Source of the DNA: Petunia secreta
Lineage: Eukaryota; Streptophyta; Magnoliopsida; Solanales; Solanaceae
Length of the DNA stretch: 64,000 nucleotides
NCBI GenBank assembly: GCA_029990175.1
Contig: JARKIP010000005.1
Coordinates: 70,712,001 to 70,776,000 of the forward strand
Direction of reading: 5' to 3'
Shown here: positions 12,640 to 24,121 of the stretch, piece by piece
Layout of the letters: each line of letters begins with the position of its first letter
How positions within the stretch are numbered: position 1 is the first letter of the stretch
Position numbers and translations under genes: made by a program
The notes under the pieces: model-generated
Database searches by the model: none
The model's input: the letters and a program-made list of their open reading frames with translations, nothing else
Told to the model about the DNA's origin: nothing

Positions 12640-13266
12640 CACATTCACGAGTGATGATATCCTACTTGGGGAAGTTCCTCACAATCGTCCGTTGTTCATG
12701 GTTGGATATGTGAATGAACAAAGAGTGAATAGAATCTTGATTGATGGAGGATCCGGAATCAACATCCTGCCTATTTACACAATGAACGAACTTGGCATCT
12801 CAAGAGATGATTTGATTGAAAGCCGTTTAATGATCCATGGATTCAACCAAGGGGGCAAAGGGCCATAGGTGCTACAAAAATAGACCTCACTATTGGAGAA
12901 ATGACTTCAAGCGAATGGTTGCATGTGATCGATGTGAAGACTTCCTATAACATCTTGCTGGGAAGGCCGTGGATACATGAGAATAAAGTCATCCCATCCA
13001 CTTATCACCAATGCCTTAAGTATCACGAAGATGGTATTGAGAAAAAAATTGTGGCTGATGATAAGCCACTCACTAAATCTGAAGCGTACTGTGCTGGCGC
13101 TAAATTTTACTTGAAGAATATCGTGAATGAAGTCAGGGTTGATAACATCGCCAAGACATCGGATCCTAAGATTGCAATAAAAAAGGCTGAGATTGCAGCT
13201 GGGAAAGCAAAAGTTGTAGAGGATGAAGATAGAAGTCACTCTATTCAAAAGAAACCACATAAGTAA
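12640..13266 (+). pseudogene. Aspartic protease region of the Tat pol, broken
   Basis: The stretch contains ILIDGGSGINILP, the active-site motif of a retropepsin in the Tat-typical DGGS form (about 12735-12775). About 60 codons later, after a stop, comes the downstream strand YNILLGRPWIH. A TAG in ...GGKGP*V and a closing TAA at 13264 break the frame. Normally this domain matures Gag and Pol. Here it lies between the gag tail and the RT ORF, in the same frame as RT. Confidence 0.75.
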
Positions 13267-13320
13267 TATTTTGCACCTCCAGGAAAGAAGACAGGATCTA
13301 CGCTTCGCTACGTCCCAAAA

Positions 13321-15945
13321 TTGAAGGAGAAGAAAGACCAATCATCCGACCTACAAAGTGACGTGCTGAATGCATTAACCCTTCCCATCAAGCGGCTTGA
13401 TGCCTTGAAGTTATCCTCAAATTTGCTTGGAAAGTTTGTGGCCCGAAATCCGCCGGAGAATAGTTCACTCCCCACAAAGCGCACAAACGAGGGTTTTGAT
13501 CCTAATGCTTATAAACTATTTGCAAAGGCTGGGTATGATCCCAACGAACCATTTAAGTTAGCGAAGCTCTTACCAGAAGGATCAATGAAGAAATCACGTG
13601 AAGGCATGGGTTTCGAAAAACCTCCACCAGTTCGCATCTATATAAAGAGAGCAAGCATCAATTATGTCGGTGCTGAGGATGAGTCCGTTCCTTCGAACAA
13701 AAGAAAGTCTGTCTTTGATCGGCTCGGAGAACCAACTGCAAGAACTTCTGTCTTTGATAGATTGGGACCATCGAAGAAGAGGAACAAGCTCCAAAAGGGT
13801 GATCTAAAGGCGAAGATAACCATTTCTCCTAACGACCCAAAACTTTCGAGAGATTGCCAAAGTCTGATCCCTTCAAGGATGAAGCGTCAAGCAAAACTAG
13901 TAGTTTCATGTGGAGAAGTGTTAAAGGCAAAGACTCACACTATAGTCCACACAAAGGAGCATGAGGAAGATGAAGAAAGTGTAGGATCTTTATATTACGT
14001 CGTTGCAGAAGAAGAGCAGAATGCTTCATATCCAAATAATATCAAGAATGAGTCGGAGGATATTTCTTGGTGTCACCACATATCTTTCAACGACGGAGAT
14101 CTACAGGAAGATGAAGATGCTAAAGATGCTCCAGCTAAGCTTGAAGAAGGAATGAAGGCGACAGTTGACGCATTGAAAGAAATCAACCTCGGCACAGATG
14201 AAGAACCAAGACGCACATATATAAGTGCTTTGCTGATGAAGGATGAAGAAAGTGCTTATGTAGAGCTTCTGAAAGAGTATAGAGATGTCTTTGCTTGGAG
14301 CTACAAAGAGATTCCTCGTTTAGACCCCAAAGTAGCGGTCCATCATCTGGCGGTTAGAAATGGTGCTCGTCCTGTTAAGCAAAGCCAATGCCGCTTCAGG
14401 TCAGAGCTGGTACCCTTGATCGAGAATGAAGTCAACAAGCTTATTGAGGCTGGTTTTATTTGGGAAGTCAAGTATCCTACTTGGATTTCAAGTATAGTCC
14501 CTGTAAGGAAGAAAAATGGCCAAATTCGAGTTTGTGTTGATTTTAGAGATCTCAACAATGCATGTCCCAAAGATGAATTTCCACTCCCCATCCCAGAACT
14601 CATGATTGACGCCACTACTGGATATGAGGCAATGTCTTTTATGGATGGCTCATCTGGCTATAACCAGATTCGTATGTCTCCTAAGGATGAAGAACTCACA
14701 GCGTTTCGAACTCCTAAGGGAATTTACTGCTACAAGGTGATGCCATTTGGCCTGAAGAATGCCGGAGCTACCTATCAAAGAGCTATGCAAAATATCTTCG
14801 ACAACATGCTTCACAAAAGTGTCGAGTGCTATGTTGATGACTTGGTGGTGAAATCAAGAAACAAGGAGGATCACCTACAGGATTTGAGAACGGTGTTTGA
14901 ATTGTTGCGAAGATACCAACTTCGGATGAATCCTTTAAAGTGCGCATTCGGAGTTACTTCAGGTAAATTCCTTGGTTTCATTGTTCGACACCGAGGGATT
15001 GAAATTGATCAAGCTTAAGTCGATGCAATTTTGAAGATGCCTGAGCCTAGAAATATTCATGAACTAAAGAGTCTACAAGGAAAGTTGGCGTATGTTAGGA
15101 GATTCATTTCAAATCTGGCTGGAAGATGTCAACCATTCAGCCGTCTTATGAAGAAAGGTGTCCCTTTCGAATGGGATCAAGCTTGCAGCAACGCATTCGA
15201 GAGCATCAAGTCGTACCTGATGAAACCTCCAGTTTTAGCTGCACCTATACCTGGAAATCCGCTGATATTATATATCACAGCGCAAGAAAGGTCTGTTGGG
15301 GCACTTTTGGCTCAAGAGAATAGTGAAGGGAAAGAAAATTCCCTTTACTACTTAAGTAGGATGATGACACCAAATGAGTTGAAGTACTTGCCAATCGAAA
15401 AGTTGTGTTTGGCGCTAGTCTTCTTTATTCAAAAGTTGAAGCACTACTTTCAAGCTCATGTCGTCTGACTCATTTCCAAAGCAAATCCTATAAAATTTGT
15501 GATGTCGAAACCAGTCCTTAGTGATCGTTTGGCGAGATGGTACCTCCAGTTTCAATAATTTGAGATTGTGTACGTCCCTAAAAAAGCGGTGAAAGGACAA
15601 GCATTAGCAGACTTCTTGGCAGACCATCCGATACCTGATGATTGGGAGCTCACTGATGAATTACCTGATGCAGATGCAATGGTCGTCGAAGTTCAACCAT
15701 CGTGGAAGATGTACTTCGACGGTGCTGCACGTCGTGATGGAGCTGGGGCTGGTGTGGTTTTCGTAACTTTCGAAGGAGAGGTATTACCATATTCTTTCAC
15801 GTTAATGCAACGTTGCTCTAATAACGTCGCAGAGTATCAAGCACTCATACTTGGTCTCGAAATGGCTGTTGACATGAAGCAGTTACAGTTGCAAGTATAC
15901 GGAGATTCTAAATTGGTAATCAATCAGCTTCTTATGAGGTAAGGA
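13321..15945 (+). pseudogene. pol: Reverse transcriptase and dual RNase H region of the Tat pol
   Basis: The RT core begins near 14240 (FAWSYKEIPRLDP) and includes CVDFRDLNNACPKDEFPLP, FMDGSSGYNQI, PFGLKNAGATYQRAM and the catalytic YVDD (about 14830). RNase H-type sequence follows at 15030-15600 (VRRFISNLAGRCQPFSRL, then KLKHYF). A second, archaeal-type RNase H follows at 15700-15940 (YFDGAARRDGAGAG, NNVAEYQALILGLE, GDSKLVINQL). The dual RNase H is a Tat hallmark. Stops at 15016 (TAA), 15466 (TGA) and about 15556 (TAA), and a deletion-type frame change near 15940, split it. The enzyme would copy element RNA into DNA. Confidence 0.85.
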
Positions 15946-16142
15946 AACCAGAGTTACAATCCTATCACAATTATGCACAGAAGTTAATAGGATGGCTTGG
16001 GGATGTAACTCTCCAGCATGTGCCGAGGAAGGAAAACAAGAAAGACGATGCCTTAGCGGCTTTGGCGTCAACACTTGCCTTGCCTGAACAGACGCAAGTT
16101 ACTATCTACTAAAGATGGGTAGTACCACCATTTGATGAAGGC

Positions 16143-17405
16143 ATGGATGGTGAAAATGTACTCCAGGGTCTTGTTGCTGTTTCCGAGGCTGAGAAGGAAG
16201 ACTGGCGGAAACCTATAATTGATTACCTTAGTCATGGAACCCTTCCAGAAAATCCAAGAAGGAAAGCCGAAATACGTCGTAGAGCACCCCGTTTCCTTTA
16301 CTACAAGGACACTCTATATATAAGATCATTCGAGGAAGTACTTTTGCAATGTCTAGGAGATGATGAACACTTCAAGCTCTGAAAGAAGCACACTTTGGGG
16401 TATGTGGATCACATCAGTCTGGGCCGAAGCTTCACTTTCATATAAAAAGGATGGGGTACTATTGGCCAACAATGGTGAAGGATTGCTTGGACCATGCTCG
16501 GAGATGCAAAGCTTGTCAGCTCCATGCAAACTTCATGCATCAACCACCTGAAGTGTTGCACCCAACGGTCGCATCTTGGCCATTTGATGCTTGGGGACTA
16601 GACATTGTTGGACCATTGCTGAAGTCTTCTGAAAATGGGCAGAAGTTGTCGCTCTCAAGGAAGTAAAGAAGGAAAAGGTTGCAAACTTCATTTGAGTAAA
16701 CATTATTTACCGCTTCGGTATCCCTCGTTATATAATAACGGATAATGGCAAGCCATTCGATAATAGACTGATGAATAAAATATGTGATCTCTTTGGCTTC
16801 AAGCAGCGCAAATCTTCCATGTACAATGCTGCCGCCAATGGCCTAGCCGAAGCATTCAACAAGACCTTGTGCAATTTGCTTAATAAGGTTGTTTCCAAAT
16901 CCAAGCGAGATTGGCATGAAAGGATGGAAGAAGCTTTATGACGTATAGGACAACTCACCGCACACCAACGCAAGCAACTCCTTACTCGCTTGTTTATGGA
17001 GTTGAAGCTGTATTGCCGCTGGAGCGTCAAATACCATCCTTGAGACTTGATCTCCAAGAAGGGCTCACTGATGAAGAAAATGCTCGCTTACGCCTTGAAG
17101 AGTTGGAGGCTCTCGATGAGAAAAGACTCGAAGCTCAGCAAAGCCTTGAATGTTATCAAGCTCGTCTATCTCGTACTTTCAATAAAAAGGTTCGCCCAAG
17201 ATCTTTCCAGGTTGGTGATCAAGTCCTTGCAGTAAGAAGACCCATCATCACTTCCCATAAATCTGGGGGCAAGTTTACTGCAAAATGGGATGGACCGTAT
17301 GTTGTGAAAGAAGTCTATTCAAGTGGTGCTTATAAGCTTATTGATGCTGAAGGAAAAAGACTCGGTCCCATTAACGGGAAATTCTTGAAGAAGTACTATC
17401 CTTGA
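16143..17405 (+). pseudogene. Integrase region of the Tat pol, partly deleted
   Basis: Visible parts: YYWPTMVKDCLDHARRCKAC (zinc-binding segment), DIVGPL (first catalytic Asp), ITDNGKPFDN (second Asp), NGLAEAFN (Glu), and a C-terminal FNKKVRPRSFQVGDQVL...WDGPYVV segment up to the stop at 17403. The stretch normally found between GPL and the KEVKKEKV segment is missing (about 16625-16650), and the pieces lie in three reading frames with a TGA near 16693. The integrase cannot be functional in this copy. Confidence 0.8.
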
Positions 17406-17412
17406 AGTTCAC

Positions 17413-17640
17413 ATGCTCCTCAACGCACGAGCCTAAACTGCAAGTTGACACGCTACTCGACGCACGAGCCTAAACTGCAAGTTCATACGCTCCTCGACGC
17501 ACGAGCCTAAACTGCAAGTTGACACGCTCCTCGACGCACGAGCCTAAACTGCAAGTTCATACGCTCCTAGAAGCACGAGTTTAAACTGCAAATCACTACG
17601 CTCCTTTGATGCACGAGCATAAACTGCATAAAACTCCTGG
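17413..17640 (+). repeat. 37-bp tandem repeat just after pol
   Basis: About six units starting CGACGCACGAGCC and containing TAAACTGCAAGTT are spaced exactly 37 bp (17421, 17458, 17495, 17532, 17569), the last ones degenerate. There are no unique spacers. It marks the start of the non-gag-pol 3' region. Confidence 0.9.
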
Positions 17641-17679
17641 CCCGCAAGAGTCTAAACTGTGCACGGCCTAAAAAAAAAA

Positions 17680-18840
17680 TATCCGCTAGGTTGAAAACCT
17701 CGAAAGAGGCGGCCTAGGCAAAAGTTAGGACCAAAAAAAAAACACACTTCTTCTACTATGAACTACGTAATGACTTGATCCTCTTCGTCGAGGTACGTAG
17801 GCAGCTTAGAGCTCAAACTCTAAGTCCAGTTGCCCAAAATGAAGAAAAGTTATATCCCTTATCAAGATTCACATTGTTATGTATAGCTTACAACCTAAAT
17901 AAAACATGATTACTTGTCAAGGTGTTTCGAGTTCTGGGTCAAGTTCAAGTCGTTATTCTATGAAAGCCTAGAGAGACTCTGCTCAAGATGTTCGGTGTAT
18001 ATAACAGCCCTTTGTACGTTATTCCTATTAATCAAAGGGGTTTATCATTTGGATGATTATGCATCAAGATGTGAAGTTGTCATAAGTGATTACGCTTTGT
18101 GCTGAAAATCTACACGTAGTAAATCAGAAGGAGTATTTTTGCATTAAAAAAAAAATTCACCGAAAATATTCACAAAGCTTTTTGGCTCCAAAATTTGGAT
18201 ATGTTCTATATCTTAAAGTCTGGTCTCTAGGGAATCAAATGGCTCACGATTCGAAGGCTAATACATCAAGATATAATTTTTTTTTAATAAAGTCGCGCAA
18301 ATGTGGGATAGTCAGCGAGACAGAATCCAAAGCTAACTTCAAAATAATATCTGGAACGATCCTGAAGGATTTCAACTCTAAATTTCATATATGCTATAGA
18401 TCTTGAAGTCTAGTTTCCGGAAAACTAAACGGCTAGTAATTCGGAGTTATGTGCGGCAACATATACTGGTTTTGGCAAGACTGTGCAAAACTGAAATCGT
18501 CTGCGGGGCAGAACTGTTATATGATTTCGAATATTCATCCAGAACGTTTCTCATTGTTTCCGACTTTGAATTTCGGATATGTTGATGTCTAGTTTCTGGA
18601 AAATCTAAATTGGACATTCATATAATAAGATATGAATTTCCTACCACACGTGCGCTATGCTGTTGGAATACAGTGAGGAAATTGGAAAACACAATTAAGA
18701 GAAGAGGGACACAATATAAGGCAAAAGTGAAAGAGTCTTATTAATAATGAAAATACCAACTACTAAGTCCAATGCAAGAAGTAAAAAACAAAATAATTGT
18801 AGCCTAATCTAGAGATAGCTTGAAACTGAGCAAGTCTTGA
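17680..18840. other. 3' region of the Tat element, non-coding with diverged repeats
   Basis: Contains GGTACGTAGGCAGC (near 17790), a signature often seen downstream of Tat pol. Around 18180-18640 there are three loosely repeated blocks with ATATG...CTTGAAGTCTAGTTTCCGGAAAA. No sense-strand gene was seen. The left end of the antisense gene lies just beyond. Confidence 0.5.
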
Positions 18841-21708
18841 CGGCTAGCCTCCAGGTGCTCTTTCTTCCTCTCCAAGTTGGTTAAGTCATCAGCAGACTAT
18901 GAAGCAACATCAGAGCAGGTTTCATAATCCTCCTTAGCAATCGAGACTTTTGATTTGGCTTCTTCAACTTCATTTTCTGCAGCTTCCAGGAGGACTTCTA
19001 AGTCCTTCTCCTTTTCACGCAACTTTTCAATCTTCTCTTTTACCTTGCCTATGGATTCGCGGATGGATACGACCTCTTCAACCTTCTCTTCCTCTTCAAC
19101 CATGGCAAGGGAAAGGCGCTCCCCGGCTTTTGAAAGCAAGTCTTGTTTTACGGATTCTGAAACTTTGTCAGAGAAGGCGGATCGAGCCTAATCATACGAA
19201 GTGGCGAGCTCAAAGAAAGACTGCAACATGTCCCTTATTGGGGTGAGGTCAACGCCTTTCCCTCCATCGCCGCATGAACCACTTTCGCATCTTCTTCATG
19301 GGAGGAGGCTAAGTCCAAATCAAAGTTTGAAAGCTTGCTTTGAAGTCCTTTCCAAAGTTCTGAAACGTACTTCTGGTTGATGTTTTGAACAAGCTTGCTT
19401 CCTATAAATACAGACGTTGCAGCTGCTGGCTTCTTGTTTGAAGTAGTGCAGCACTTGTCTTTAGAGCCATCACGAGAATGAGATGTCACCACTTGCTTTG
19501 CCTTGGCAGTAGAAGATGATTTCCTTAAGACTGGTCGTGCAATGGACTCATCACTAGTTTGTGGCTTCTCTCGTTGTGGTACTGCCATAACTCCAACGCC
19601 ATTTGACTGTATGAAGGACGAAAACTGTTAGTAAAAGCATCCAAGTACAAGTGTCAAAAAAAAAAGTTGTATACCTCTTTGATAGGAGTTGTCAAAGTCT
19701 TTGAGGAAGAACTACCACTGTCAGCAATGTCAACCATATGTGGGTTGGTTTGTTCCAGCTTTGAAGGTGCCTTTACTCGCTTCCAACACCGATCTCTATC
19801 ACTGCTCCTACTCCTATCTGGAGATAACCGCTTGTTCGATGCATGGGCTCTTTCACGACCAACGGTGTTGAATTCTTAACGCCTTGGTGAAGTTGAGGTC
19901 TCTTGCCTTTGTCTTGCTCTACAGGATTAGCCTTTGAAGCAGGCAACCGGTTATTTGTGGGATGTTGATGTCTGTCCTTAGGAAGAGGGGTATTGGCAGG
20001 TCCAACACCGTCGATCAAATATTGCAAGTTTTCATCAAGGAACTTTGCGTGTATTTTCTCCCACCAATTCTTATAATTAGCCGAAGAAAATTTCTTCACA
20101 TTGACTGTAGAAGGAGGAAAAGTCGCTTGCGACATAGTCTTGTGAGACACACAAATTCGAAAATATCTATGCCCTTTCTCTAATAAGGCGCTACGGATAT
20201 CATTTGTCAAAAAGCCTGGGACATTCTGATAAAATCCAAATTGGTGCCCAAATCAATGTGGACTATAAGGCTCGATGATGAAAGAGTCTCCATTCCTCAC
20301 AGGGAGATAGTTAAACCGTATGCTCATGAAATAGCTTGAGTCCAACTCTTCTACGATATTGTTGTCTACATAATTGTGAGGTTGGGGACTCTTTAACATA
20401 GTTTAAGTCCAAGCTACGACATCTCCTCGATGTATGCGTTTTCTTGCATCCTCTTTGTTGAAGTACTTGGCTGCGCCCTCTCAAGAATATGTCACCATTA
20501 GTGGAACAGATGGCTCTTTAGCGAGTGCATAGTGGGTCTTGAAGTGATAAGCTAGCCAACCGTAAACATAGTGAATGGGAAAACGGACCTTGATAAGATC
20601 AAGTCGCGACAATCATGAAATCTTGTTCAAGTTATTGTATATGCTTGCCAATACTGGAACTGCAAGGCTAGTTCTCCGCCCGCATGCCATGGTTGATGCT
20701 ATCTTGAAAGTTCCCCGCCGAATGAAGTCACCATCTTTGAAGGAAACACAAAGGTACATACCAACACGACAGGAAGGCTGCCAGATACGTCTCTTCTATT
20801 CTTACAGGCTCCACTCCTAGCTTGGAAAATACTGCTTCATTCTCTGTTGACCATTCGGGTGCCTCAGGTATAACTCCGGTAGGGTTATGTGTTGACTTTA
20901 AGCGCCCAGTTTTTTGCTCCCTCCTCGGTGGAGCAGGCCCATATCACAAGGTTCCTTTGTACCAGAAGCTAATCCACTTGCTCAAGGGGACACTCGGGAT
21001 ATCATTCTTTCCTTCTTGGAGATAATGAAAAGCTAAGAACAAGTGCTCGCAGGCTCGGGGAATGAATCTCACCTTTTTCTCATCCTCACCTATAAGTTCC
21101 ATAGTTGGGGGCACTGCTTCTTCATAGATAGAACCCGCTATAGGCAAACCTCCCAAGGTATGTAGATCCCAAAGAGAGATAGACATTTCACCAACAGAGG
21201 TAAGTAGCGTATTTGTCTTGGGACACCAACCTTCAAAGAATGACTGCAAGATGTTAGAGCTTCGATCATAAGTGAAAAGTGAAGCACGAACAGCATCATG
21301 AATTTTTGAAGATTTCAATTCTTGTTGGCTTCGGCTAAGTATGTCTTCAGTCCATTCCCAATACCCCGGAATGTGTTGATATTCACCCTGAGTTATCATT
21401 GTGTCTCCCCAGTATGTCTCTCCTCGGATGATGCGACGGCCTAAACTGGGAAGGGCGCTTGCAATGTTTGCATGACGATGGCTGGGCGCTTGAAGACTCC
21501 ACGTCTTGCCGGATCCAGCTGAATTGTGATCATTCTCTAATGTCCAGTTTGCAATATGAAGTGAGTTCCTCAAAGATGGCCATGCACTCGCGTATTGACC
21601 AATTGGAGTATGCATCAAAAGCCTAGTTTGAGCTGCATCGTCTTCAGTTTCAAATTTGAGATACTTGAGTTTGGATGATGGAGAGGTGTAGTCTCTGAAG
21701 TGCACCAT
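18840..21708 (-). pseudogene. Antisense plant-mobile-domain gene inside the Tat element (decayed)
   Basis: On the minus strand an ATG at 21708 opens MVHFRDYTSPSSKLKYL. It leads into a plant mobile domain: LPSLGRRIIRGETYWGDT, the GYWEWTEDIL block, LHTLGGLPI, PLSKWISFWY, then in other frames EETYLAAFLSCW, GDFIRRGTFKIAS, SLAVPVLASIY and FPIHYVYGWLAYHFKTHY (down to about 20540). A conserved-looking SANYKNWWEKIHAKFLDEN lies at 20090-20130 and a Lys-rich linker at 19235-19590. A strongly charged coiled coil (EKIEKLREKEKDLEVLLEAA) lies at 18900-19140. There are frame changes near 20730 and 20940, a stop at about 20618, and splice-like gaps between the last blocks. Plant mobile domains occur both in host proteins of the MAIN/MAIL group and in transposons. 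The role in retrotransposons is not established. Confidence 0.72.
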
Positions 21709-21789
21709 ATTTCCCAGCTGTAAGAACAAGTAAATCTTTGATCAATCTCGGGATGAAGAGAATCAACATAAGGATGATGAATGATGAAA

Positions 21790-22175
21790 GTCTTCCATGA
21801 GATTGTCGTCGTTAAAGTGGGAGTGCGTTGCCACCCCAATCACTTTAAACTTGACTTTCCCACGAGTATTGCTCCAAATAAGTCTTCCATGGGATTGTCG
21901 TCGTTAAAGTGGGAGTGTGTTGCCACCCCAATCACTTTAAACTTGACTTTCCCACGAGTATCGCTCCAAATAAGTCTTCCATGGGATTTTCGTCGTTAAA
22001 GTGGGAGTGCGTTGCCACCCCAATCACTTTAAACTTGACTTTTCCACGAGTATCGCTCCAAATAAGTCTTCCATGGAATTTTCGTCGTTAAAGTGGGAAT
22101 GTGTTGCAACCCTCAATCACCTTAAACTTGACGTTCACATGAGTTTCGCTTCCAAATAAGTCTTCAATGGGTTGC
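21790..22175. repeat. 92-bp tandem repeat, about 4.2 copies
   Basis: Units starting GTCTTCCATGGGATT lie at 21790, 21882, 21974, 22066 and 22160, period 92 (last 94). Divergence rises toward the right end. Each unit contains CACTTTAAAC and GTTAAAGTGG, which are partly complementary to each other. Confidence 0.92.
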
Positions 22176-22222
22176 TTTTGTTGAAGTAAAAGTTGACTTC
22201 TTCATATCCATCTTTTGGCCTA

Positions 22223-22223
<1 letters not shown>

Positions 22224-22273
<50 letters not shown>
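22224..22273. repeat. Uninterrupted run of 50 A
   Basis: A 50-base A homopolymer followed by an A/G-rich tail. It may be the trace of a retroposed poly-A tail or simple slippage expansion, and its length is likely variable between individuals or assemblies. Confidence 0.95.
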
Positions 22274-22284
<11 letters not shown>

Positions 22285-23130
22285 TACAAGAAAGAAAGTA
22301 CGAAGAAAAGAATGGGATTACCTGCAAAGGGCAATTGCTCCAAGAATTGAAAGTCCTTGGTCAGGATACTGTGGGTAAATCATGAAAAAGGGTACATTAA
22401 TTAAATACTATGAATAGGATAATATGCAAGGCAACAAGAAGCTATTCCTTTAAAGCTACAGAAAGTGTTAAGCGCCAATTCCTCTTAAAAAAATGTACCA
22501 ATTTTTTTGATAGCTAACTGTGAAGTTGAAAGCTGGGGAATAAATAAGTTGATGCATTACTCTTTAATAAGGCTACGTCAAGAAAGAGGACATGGAAATA
22601 AGCATTACCTTGCAAGAAAGTAGAAGAATTAATTGTTCTTCGTATGTCTGTTTCGGGACATCAACAGAGTTTGCTTGGTGAAAATCATTGATGTTGAAGG
22701 AGATATTTATAGAGCTTAAATGCGGTTGAATAGGCCTCCAAATTGGTGTAAAATTGGAATTGGGGTCTCCTAATTGTTTTATGTCAGTGATGGTCAGTTA
22801 CCTCAGGAAAGTGTTGTCCATTACCTTGTTCATATAGGAATGGCAGTAAACAAATATCCAGCGGCTACTTTGGTACCTAATTATGGAATATTTTGACCAA
22901 AAGCCATGCATAAAACTGCTAACTGAAGGTAGCCGCTTTCGGACATCCTTGACCTTGATGACAAAGTAGCCATTTTGTGAGATGTCAACTGGAAGATGAC
23001 TAGCTTTAGACACAATTTGCTTATCATGTAGGCGTTTTATGTGTCATTTATTGAGAATGACCACATGAACAAGAAAATTACTTCAAGCCTAGTCTTCGGG
23101 TACTGACAAATTAAACCCCGACAAGTCTTG

Positions 23131-23144
23131 AAGTAGGGGGCATT
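23131..23144 (+). other. Polypurine tract before the second Tat LTR
   Basis: AAGTAGGGGGCATT lies immediately left of the TG of the LTR at 23145, the position where plus-strand DNA synthesis starts in LTR elements. Confidence 0.8.
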
Positions 23145-24045
23145 TGTAGACAAGTAAATTTTATTGGATTTAAATCCATGAAATAATATGACTATATGTT
23201 AAATCAAAAATATATTGGTCGAAATAAATGTTATGGGCTAATATAATTAGGCTAATTATTTAAATATAATAAAAGTCCAATCTTGCTAGGCTAGCCCAAC
23301 TAGCTTATGGCCCAATGGATATAACTTTTCCTAAAGGCCCAACAATGTGCCACATGGCAAGTGACGTGGCGCCAAGTCAAATGAAATAGTCAATTGGATC
23401 ATGCCACTCGTCAAATGACGTGGCAATCCAAGTCAAACCCAAAGGCCAATGAAAATACGCCATGTGGAGATGTGACATATTATGGCCAATCAAATATGGC
23501 CTAGTCACTGCTTAAATCTGATTGGCTGGTCCACGGGCCAAGGCCCGTCAGGGCTTCTTGGTGGCTACTCCACCCAATATCTATATAAAGGGGTCAAATC
23601 TCTCATTTGAGAAACAAAGGAAATCAGAAGCAAGAATCCATAACAAGAAGCAAGAAAGAGCTCGTGGATCAAAGCAAGAGATTTCTACAAAAGCTGCAAG
23701 CACTCAAATATTTCTCTACAAGTTCTAGAGATCAAGACGAAGATTCAAGATCAAGCTTCAAGCCCTTGAATCCAAGTACAAGTTCAAGATCAAGACCAAG
23801 ACCAAGTTCAAGATAAAAGCTCCAAGCTCTTGAACTCATCAAGTCAAGATCAAGATCAAATCCAAAAGCCAAATCCAAATCCAAACTTCAAGATCAAGCT
23901 CAAAAGCCCTTGAAGTTATAGTTTGAAAAGACGAATCAGAGGAATCATAGAGATTGTAACACTCATATTTTGATAAATAAAATATATTGTTGCAATATTT
24001 TCCTGTCTCGATATTTATTTTCTTGACGCGAATTTAGTTGTTACA
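23145..24045 (+). repeat. Middle LTR: 3' LTR of the first Tat unit and 5' LTR of the second
   Basis: 901 bp, TGTAGACAAG to GTTGTTACA. It differs from the first LTR by roughly 15-20 changes, including a 7-bp insertion in ACTCGTCAAATGACG, nearly all in the first 450 bp. It is followed directly by AATTC, the primer site and gag again, so it serves two adjoining internal regions. Confidence 0.9.
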
Positions 24046-24121
24046 AATTCTGGCACGCCCAGTGGGACTATCTCTATCTCTCATCTCAACTTTTCAACTC
24101 ACGAAGTTCAGCAACATTGAG

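Larger units (their letters stand above)
21708..22712 (-). promoter_or_regulatory. Putative promoter and leader of the antisense PMD gene
   Basis: On the minus strand a TATAAATA box is at 22711-22704. About 90-100 bp further on, TTGCAAG is followed by GTAATG, a plausible 5' splice donor near 22612. A pyrimidine-rich TTGTTCTTACAG acceptor lies at about 21722, just before the start ATG. The inferred leader intron would span the 92-bp repeats and the poly-A run. This is inference from motifs only. Confidence 0.45.
9351..24045 (+). mobile_element. Tat-lineage Ty3/gypsy retrotransposon, full length but decayed
   Basis: Two TGTA...TACA LTRs (9351-10245 and 23145-24045) bound a 12.9 kb interior. 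In order it holds primer site, gag, protease-RT-RNase H-integrase, a long 3' region with tandem repeats and an antisense gene, and a polypurine tract. Assignment to Tat rests on the CxxHxxxGHxxxxC Gag knuckle, a second archaeal-type RNase H after the first, and the ACGTAGGCAGC motif after pol at about 17795. The gag and pol frames carry several stops and indels, so this copy is not autonomous. Confidence 0.88.

Noticed and set aside
12640..17405. Endogenous pararetrovirus
   Set aside because: The RT lies with integrase, dual RNase H and LTRs, all absent from caulimovirids. No movement-protein motif seen.
17413..17640. CRISPR-like array
   Set aside because: Units are contiguous 37-bp tandem repeats without unique spacers, in a plant retrotransposon.
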